From: Eopsaltria australis
Taxonomy: Eukaryota > Chordata > Aves > Passeriformes > Petroicidae
Assembly (NCBI GenBank): GCA_034509425.1
Contig: JAVTVJ010000297.1
Location: 1,395,001 to 1,459,000 of the forward strand
DNA length: 64,000 bases
Reading direction: 5' to 3'
The first letter of the stretch is position 1. Every line of letters begins with the position of its first letter. Both the position numbers and the translations under genes were made by a program. Below, piece by piece: positions 57,701 to 64,000 of the stretch. The notes beneath the pieces are model-generated. The model saw nothing but the letters and a program-made list of their open reading frames with translations. It did not search any database and was not told where the DNA came from.

Positions 57701-59987
57701 GGCTCTGACTCCACACGATGCCAGGGGATGCCAGGACTCTCCTCTCCCCAGGATTCAAATTAATTTCTGCTCTCCCCGCTCGCATCTTCCCTAATTCTGC
57801 AAGCCTGACTTCATACCCGCTGCAACTTACATTTATTTGTAATCTCACTGCTTACACTCCACTGAACAATAAAAGAACAATAAACTTAATAAAAAGCCCA
57901 AGTGATTGGAAATAGCTCTGGGAATGGCAGTCCAGTATGAAAGCTATAAATTTACTTGTATACTCATGACATTGTCAGCTAATTTTTATGAAAAGCCCAT
58001 CACAGAACATTGCACCAAAACACTGTGATCACTCGTATGTCACCCATCATACTTCCCCTGATAACAAAACAGAAAATGCATCATAAAATGATACTTCAAA
58101 CTACAAATTCATCTTGAAATGCTCACTGTATACAGTAACAATTCTTCCCTGACCTTGTCTTGCACCTGAACCTTAAATTAATCATTCTTCTTCTATAACA
58201 TTAAAGAATACCCGGCGGTGCTTTTTTTATTGAGTTTAAAAGCTAAAACTTCAGCTAATAATATCATTATTGTTTTGGTTGATATTTCCCTATTCAAATC
58301 CACGCAGGGTTCAGGAAGTTCTGTGGTGCAAAGTAAGTAAATGGAGTTTTGGAAATGCGATTGAAAAGTATTTTTCCGTGCTCAGATCAGAAAGTATCGA
58401 CTGATATTTAGAGGCTGAAGCAAAGCCCACTGATGTCAAAGGAAAACACCTATTGATTTTAAACGTTTTGGGATCAAGCCCTTAACACCTAATCCTGAAA
58501 AATGCTGAGTATATTAAAGCCACATAGGAGCTGCGGATATCAAGAATTCACAGGGCTAAATCCTATTAAATACATAGTGTTATCCTGACTCAGACTAAGG
58601 CACTCAATTGGATTAATTAGGAAAGATTTTCCAGGAGATGGCCGAGATTTTCACTCTTGCAGTGGACACGCTGTTGAGATGACAAATGGGACATGGGACA
58701 GCATTTGCAAGTGCCCCCCAAGGAGATTTTAATGGATCAGATCTCCAGTGAAATACTTGAAGTCTTTCAGACACAGAATTTAGTGATTTGGGCAGTTCTT
58801 GAGACACGGATGGAAGGTCCTCTGACACCTGGAGATGGCTCTGCAGGTAGAGGTAAGAGACCCCTCAGCCCACCCTTGGGGCTGCTGTCATTCAGTCTTT
58901 ATCTTTTAATGTTTCTGCTAAAAATTTTAAAAACAAAAATTCAGCCTTTGTTCCCTCCCCTGTCCAGCAGCAGGAGCTTCTGCCCTCAGCCAGGAGCACC
59001 AGCACAGGGAGCTCAAATCCCAAATCCCTTCTGCCCCCTGAGAATCTCTCATGATGCTGAAGTTTAGCAGAACAGTTTTGATAGGAATATGAGTGTTTTT
59101 GCTTTAAACAAAAGCAGCAAGGTTTGATTAGAGCCACATAAAAATTAACTTTGATTTGACTGTCATGGCTTCAAGCGCAGCGTGACACAGCCTTTGTGTG
59201 GAGCCCTTGCAGGGGAACAGCAGCTGCTGGGAATAACCCTGCAGGAAATGTGGATGCAGGTTCTCATCCTTCCAGTGCAATTCCTCCCCTGTCCTTGCCA
59301 AAGCAGGGAAGGATGAAGCAGTGAAGCCCCCACCCTGTTACTGAACACCCCAGCTGTGCTCAGTCCCACCCAAACCCATCCATCCCTCCCTCCCCACAAC
59401 CAAACCCCCCAGTTTTTACAGAGCTGACCCAGATTAACTTTTATATCCAATTCCACAGTGGAATTCCACAAAGGGAATGGTGCACTCAAAATAAAGGGAC
59501 TCAAAATAAAACACAGGATTTATGTCTGCAGATTTTGGGGGACAGAAGAGCGCGAGGAGGAAAGGGCTCCTCAATATCAGGTATTATCCATTGAACAGCT
59601 GCTTTTTTCAGGGCTAAAATCAAGAATATTGTGCCAAACGGGTCCCAGAAGATCATCCTTGCTGTCAAGGCTCAAGGCAGATCTTCACAATTCTCAGAGG
59701 AGCTCTCTCTGTGCCTTCTGATGGTGAAAACTCAGCAGGGTCACCCCTGCAGGTGGGACCAACCCTTCACACACCAGGAGGCACCTGGGTTAAGGCACTT
59801 CCAGCAGTCCTGGCATGAACCTTCCTTTGCCAGGGATGTGGCCAAAAAAACATGCCTGGAGATGGCAACTTCCCACTGCCCACAGAGGGAACTCCCTGAG
59901 GGGAGCTGGACTCGGTGCCTCACCTTGGTGTGACTGCAGAGATGAGATCAGTTCCAGGAAAATTCCTGTCACTTATAAAACAAAGAA
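57701..59987. other. unique DNA; AT-rich candidate conserved block about 57,830-58,610
   Basis: The AT-rich block has no repeats or long frames. The rest is mixed; overlapping frames at 58,693-59,933 have no recognised domain. Confidence 0.35.
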
Positions 59988-60362
59988 ACATGGAATGGTT
60001 TGGGTTAAAAGGGACCTTAAAGGTCACCCAGTGATGGAAGTGACACCTCCCACTGTCCCAGGCTGCTCCCAGCCCCAGTGTCCAGCCTGGCCTTGGGCAC
60101 TGCCAGGGATCCAGGGGCAGCCACAGCAAATCTGGGAATTCCATCCCAGCCCCTCCACACCCTGCCAGGGAACAATTCCTGCCCAGTCTCCCATCCATCC
60201 CTGCCCTCTGGCATTGGGAAGCCATTCCCTGTGTCCTGTCCCTCCATGCCTTGTCCCCAGTCCCTCTCCAGCTCTCCTGAAGCCCCTTTAGGCTCTGGAA
60301 AGGGCTCTGAGCTCTCCCTGGAGCTTCTCCTCTCCAGGTGAGCACCCCCAGCTCTCCCAGCC
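59988..60362 (-). mobile_element. CR1 LINE 3' end, about 375 bp
   Basis: acatggaatggtttgggtta tail, aaagggaccttaaaggtcac, then a short deletion that removes the gccatggcaggg part, and the rest through ccctctccagctctcctgaa to gagcacccccagctctccca. Confidence 0.94.
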
Positions 60363-61205
60363 TATTTTTAGCCTGACACAAAACTCCTGGAGGTCAAGGA
60401 GAGGATTTCCAGCAGCCTCCAGAGCAGCATTTTGGGGGGACAGGGACTCCAGGGAAAACCTGGATTAAAAAACGAAGCTATTTATGAAAGGCAGCGCCCA
60501 AAGTGAGGAAAGGTGTCAGAATCTGACTCTGATTAATAAGCACCATTTTATGGATCAGAAAATATCACATCTGACAGAGCTGCCAAAGACAAGTCAATTT
60601 TGTACGAGCAGGTTTTATTGTGCTGGCAGCAGAGGAAAAAACCCAAATGTTTGACAAAGAAAAGAAACTTAACATGGTATTGAGGATGTTTATTTCTTTT
60701 ATCATATTATGTATGAATCTTTTATAAGTTTTCAGTGAACTATATTAATTAAAAATTAGTTCTGGGAATATTTTGCTTGTAGCCTAATAAGCTATTACGT
60801 CAATACAGATTTTCATGGACTATTTTAAATTTGAAATAAAGGGGTCTCCTGAGTATGCGCAATGGAGCAAAAATGTAACAGAGTCAAAGAAAGTAGAATA
60901 TTTCACACTTTCTTCCTTGTGCAAGTTGAGGATCAGGTCTGAGTTTTTCAAAGTAATTTTTATGTGCTTTATGTTAAAAGTTTAATTATTACTGGAAGTT
61001 TTATGGACTTATAATGAACTTGATAATTTATTATTTTTATGATGAATTTTTTCACTTTACCGGGATCCATCCCAAGGGTGGCACACAAGACAAGACTTTT
61101 CCAGTCTTCCCTCCCAGCATCTCTCCAGGAAGGGCAGCTGATGGAGGGTTATGGATCATGGTTTGGGTCTGGAGCTCACCTGGGCACCCCAGCCCCAAGC
61201 TGGGC
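60363..61205. other. unique DNA; AT-rich block about 60,600-61,050
   Basis: Repeat-free, AT-rich and without long frames up to about 61,050; nothing recognised. Confidence 0.4.
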
Positions 61206-61373
61206 TGGAGGCAGGGATGGGCATGGATTCATCCCAAAATTCTGCAGCTCCCACCAGGATGGAGGCAGGGATGGCATGGATTCATCCCAGAGTTCAGCAA
61301 TTCCCACCAGGATGGAGGCAGGGATGGGCATGGATTCATCCCAGAGTCCTGCAATTCCCACCAGGATGGAGGC
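61206..61373 (+). repeat. 54-bp minisatellite, about 3.1 copies
   Basis: tggaggcagggatgggcatg opens units at 61,206, 61,260 and 61,313, and a partial one at 61,367. Each unit ends with ttcccaccagga. The middle copy is one base shorter (atggcatgg for atgggcatgg). Frames repeat WRQGWAWIHP-like or SILVGIAELWDESMP-like peptides only because the unit length is near a multiple of three. Confidence 0.95.
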
Positions 61374-63743
61374 AGCTCCTCCACAAAACAAAAGAAAGAG
61401 GAAAAACTCCAATTCTGGGCTGGTGATTGACAGAATGGATTTCCTGGGATTCCCAGTATTGAGTGTAATTCCCATTTTGGGAGATCCACAGAAGTAGAAC
61501 CAGATCATAAAATATAAACCAGAATAAAACCCTCATTATAAGTAATTCCAAAAAAATTTTGTGTCAATGACAGTTCTACATAAATTGTATCTTCCTTCAA
61601 CTTTTTGCAATTACAATGAGATGGGAACTTTTTATTTCTTTAAATCACGTTTTTTTTGTGGTTTCTTCCCATTTTCATCAGGCTGCCTTTAAAAGTTTTC
61701 CAAAACCTGGACAGAGCTTGAAGGCATCAAGGAGATGAACTCCCACCAGGAATGGAGAGGAACAACTCAGGGGTGAATACCCACCGTGGAGGGCTCATGC
61801 TGGAGGAATTCTGAATTAAGCAATTTTTTATAGCAATGTAACAGATGCTGTGCCACTGCAGGACTGAAGCCTGAATTTCCGGCACTTTTCAGTTATAACA
61901 TTTATTTTATGAAATATTTTTATATGAAGTAAATAATAATTAATTTTTTGGTGAAATCTCCCATGCCTCAAAGCCCCTCCATATATAAACTCCACTAGGA
62001 GGGTTTAAGACAAACCCCACATCTACTTAGGAATTTAAAATGATCATAAGGAATTTTACTGATGAGTAAGTGACAAATAAAGAAACACAACTGAAGTTTC
62101 TGGAGGTGCCAGTCCCCAAACAACACCTGAAAGTCACAAGTGAGCTTTAGTCTTGTGGCCAAATAGTGAAATTACAAAAGGAACTTTGGAATCCAGAGTC
62201 TTCTGGAAAATTAATCTTAGTTTGATAAATGTGGGAAAATTATTGGTTTTTTGAGGACCAAAAATATGACCCTTCCTGGATGTTTGCTGTCTGGTTTTTC
62301 AGTTTCATTTTTAAGGCATTTTGCTCATTTTCCCTCTTTTTCTTTTCATGTAGCAACTTCCTGAAAATACATCAAGCAGCAACCTCATGGAAAAGAGTCT
62401 TGCCCATCACTCCAGAGGGAACCAAGGATGTGGGAGTGCTCCTTTTAGCTATGGGCAGGCACATAGCAAATCCCAAATTCCATGGGATCATCACCAATAA
62501 ATGCAACCACACCAGTGGGGCGAAGCTTTGGGATCAGCCCAGACTCCAGCACACCCAAGCATCCCAAATCCAAGCCCTGGGGCCCCACTCCAGCCCTGCC
62601 CATCACTCCGTGATGTCCATGGAAACCAGAGTAATTAATTCTAATTATTTAGCCTCCCAATAAGCAGCGTGGTGCTGGTTGATTTAACCTGGTTGAGGAA
62701 CCAAAGCAAACAGCAGTTAATTGATCTGCTCGGGTTCACATCAGAGGGATCCAGCACAGAGTGGGATGAGAGGCACCTGATTCCCACTTCCCTGCTTTAT
62801 CCCCAGGCTCCAGCCACTTCCACGGCAGCACTTCATGTTTTTAAAAAGCAAAGGAAAAACCAACATCACCCATCTTTGTGTTATTTAGTTTGCAGGTTGA
62901 AACGTGCTCTTCATATTCATATTAATGAGCTGCTCCTCATGAGGCAACCCATTAAATTTAATGGGAGAGCAACAAAAACCTCCCATGAAATGAAATAGTT
63001 GCAGTTGTGTTTACATTTCCTTGAACGCTGCACTCCTGTGCTAGGAACAAACTTGTGATTTTTTTTTTTTAATGATAAACAGGTTTAATGACTCTCTTTG
63101 GCCTTTTCCTTTTCCTGTTGTCTCCTAGCTGGAAAACAGGAGCCCATCTTTCACCAGGCACTGAGCACAGACTGTCCTCCATGGGAAAAGCAATTTCTCA
63201 CTATTGCAGCTTTTCAACACTTCTCCCAAATTTATTATTAATTGATGGAGTTTCTGGTTTGGATGGTGATGAACAAAGAATCCATTCAAAACACTTGTTC
63301 CAGTGTTTTTTGGGGTTGGTTTAGGGACCATGACTTTCCTTCTTCTGAAAGGACTCCAGTGTTGTTTCAAAACATTATGAAACCCAAACTCTGGCAGAAA
63401 GAGGATTTCCTCCCTGCTTAGTTCTGCAAAAACACCATTTTTGTCAACAAGATTTCATTATTATTAAATTATTATTATGCTTTTTAAATCTCAAGCAAGA
63501 TCCCCTACAGCCAGATGGCCTTTCCAGCCAAAATCCAGCACCATGCAGGGAGCACAGGGAGCTCCAAGGGAAATCCTCAGGTGATCTTGAAGGCAGAACT
63601 GGCAGCAGAACTTTTCCCTGACTCCTTACAGCACAAATCAGGGCAATATTGAGTTTGGAAATCCTGCAGCAGATGACCCATTTGAATTGGCCCCTGACCT
63701 GCACAATCCCATATTTTGTAGCTCTGTCACCACAACACCTGAG
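61374..63743. other. unique non-coding DNA
   Basis: Mixed and AT-rich single-copy sequence; T/A run at about 63,058-63,072. The 144-aa frame at 62,229-62,663 has no domain I recognise. Confidence 0.4.
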
Positions 63744-63848
63744 CAAAAAACACAAAAACAAAACAAAAAACCCAAAAAACCCAAGACAAAACAAAAAAAC
63801 CAAACCAAACCAAACCAAACAAAAACAAACAGAAAAACCCCCAAACCA
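63744..63848 (+). repeat. A/C-rich simple repeat (CAAAA / CCAAA)
   Basis: caaaaacaaaacaaaaaacc units followed by accaaaccaaaccaaacc. The frames on either strand (Lys/Asn/Pro-rich, or Phe/Gly/Val-rich) are artefacts. Confidence 0.93.
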
Positions 63849-64000
63849 AAATCTAACAGTAAATGTAGCTGCTGCTGTGGGGTGGGGGCCCCAAAACAAG
63901 AGGGGCTGTGATAAGGACAAAAGCAAGCTGAAGTCTCCTGAAATCTCAATATTTGTGCCATAAATTTGATTTTTTTTCTCATCTCACAGAAGCCCTTCTG
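63849..64000. other. unique non-coding DNA
   Basis: Short end of the window; nothing recognised. Confidence 0.4.

Overview
The window reads as nuclear DNA of a bird, most likely a passerine. The main reason is its repeat content. I count about 26 copies or fragments of the 3' end of CR1, the dominant avian LINE, on both strands and mostly 5'-truncated. Many keep the diagnostic block around 'ccactgtcccaggctgctcc' or its complement, and the 'ccattccatgattctg'-like tail. I saw no mammalian Alu or L1, no bacterial gene organisation, and no organellar sequence. One short stretch near 720-822 looks like a relic of the ancient amniote SINE MIR.

I found no protein-coding gene, rRNA, tRNA or convincing processed pseudogene. 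The longer open frames are explained by CR1 3' ends (the recurring SHCPRLLPAP / PAMAGTPPTVPGCSQPQ / AAWDSGRCPCHG peptides), by simple repeats (the Lys/Glu/Arg-rich frame at 54,030-54,779 and the Phe/Tyr/Ile-rich frame at 43,183-43,887), by a tandem duplication (16,155-16,412 and 16,547-16,885), or by chance. The window is best described as intergenic or large-intron DNA.

Layout. 1-4.9 kb: mostly unique, with a 24-bp triple repeat, the MIR-like relic, a compact hairpin at 2,572 and a 50-bp tandem repeat. 4.9-12 kb: CR1 copies separated by AT-rich unique DNA. 12-17 kb: minisatellites, a CR1 flanked by a TAAATC microsatellite, and a 422-bp tandem duplication. 17-27 kb: CR1 copies including a nested pair, a TCTTC/CCCTTT microsatellite, and an AT-rich unique block at 24.1-24.9 kb. 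27-31.2 kb: a GATA/TA-rich tract, a long repeat-free AT-rich block with two perfect octamer motifs, then a CpG-rich patch with a possible 82-nt exon; this is the part most worth testing for function. 32-50 kb: CR1 copies, small palindromes, a striking hairpin at 42.4 kb, and an AT-rich microsatellite at 43.3 kb. 50-64 kb: more CR1 copies, a 666-nt uninterrupted pyrimidine tract at 54.0-54.7 kb, a 54-bp minisatellite at 61.2 kb, and an A/C-rich tract near the end.

The long repeat-free AT-rich blocks (about 7.9-8.9, 12.6-13.7, 17.1-17.5, 24.1-24.9, 27.9-28.9, 30.5-31.2, 38.1-38.4, 44.9-45.8, 57.8-58.6 and 60.6-61.0 kb) look like the conserved non-coding elements typical of deserts around developmental genes. 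That is inference: conservation cannot be read from one sequence, and I could not identify the locus or neighbouring genes.
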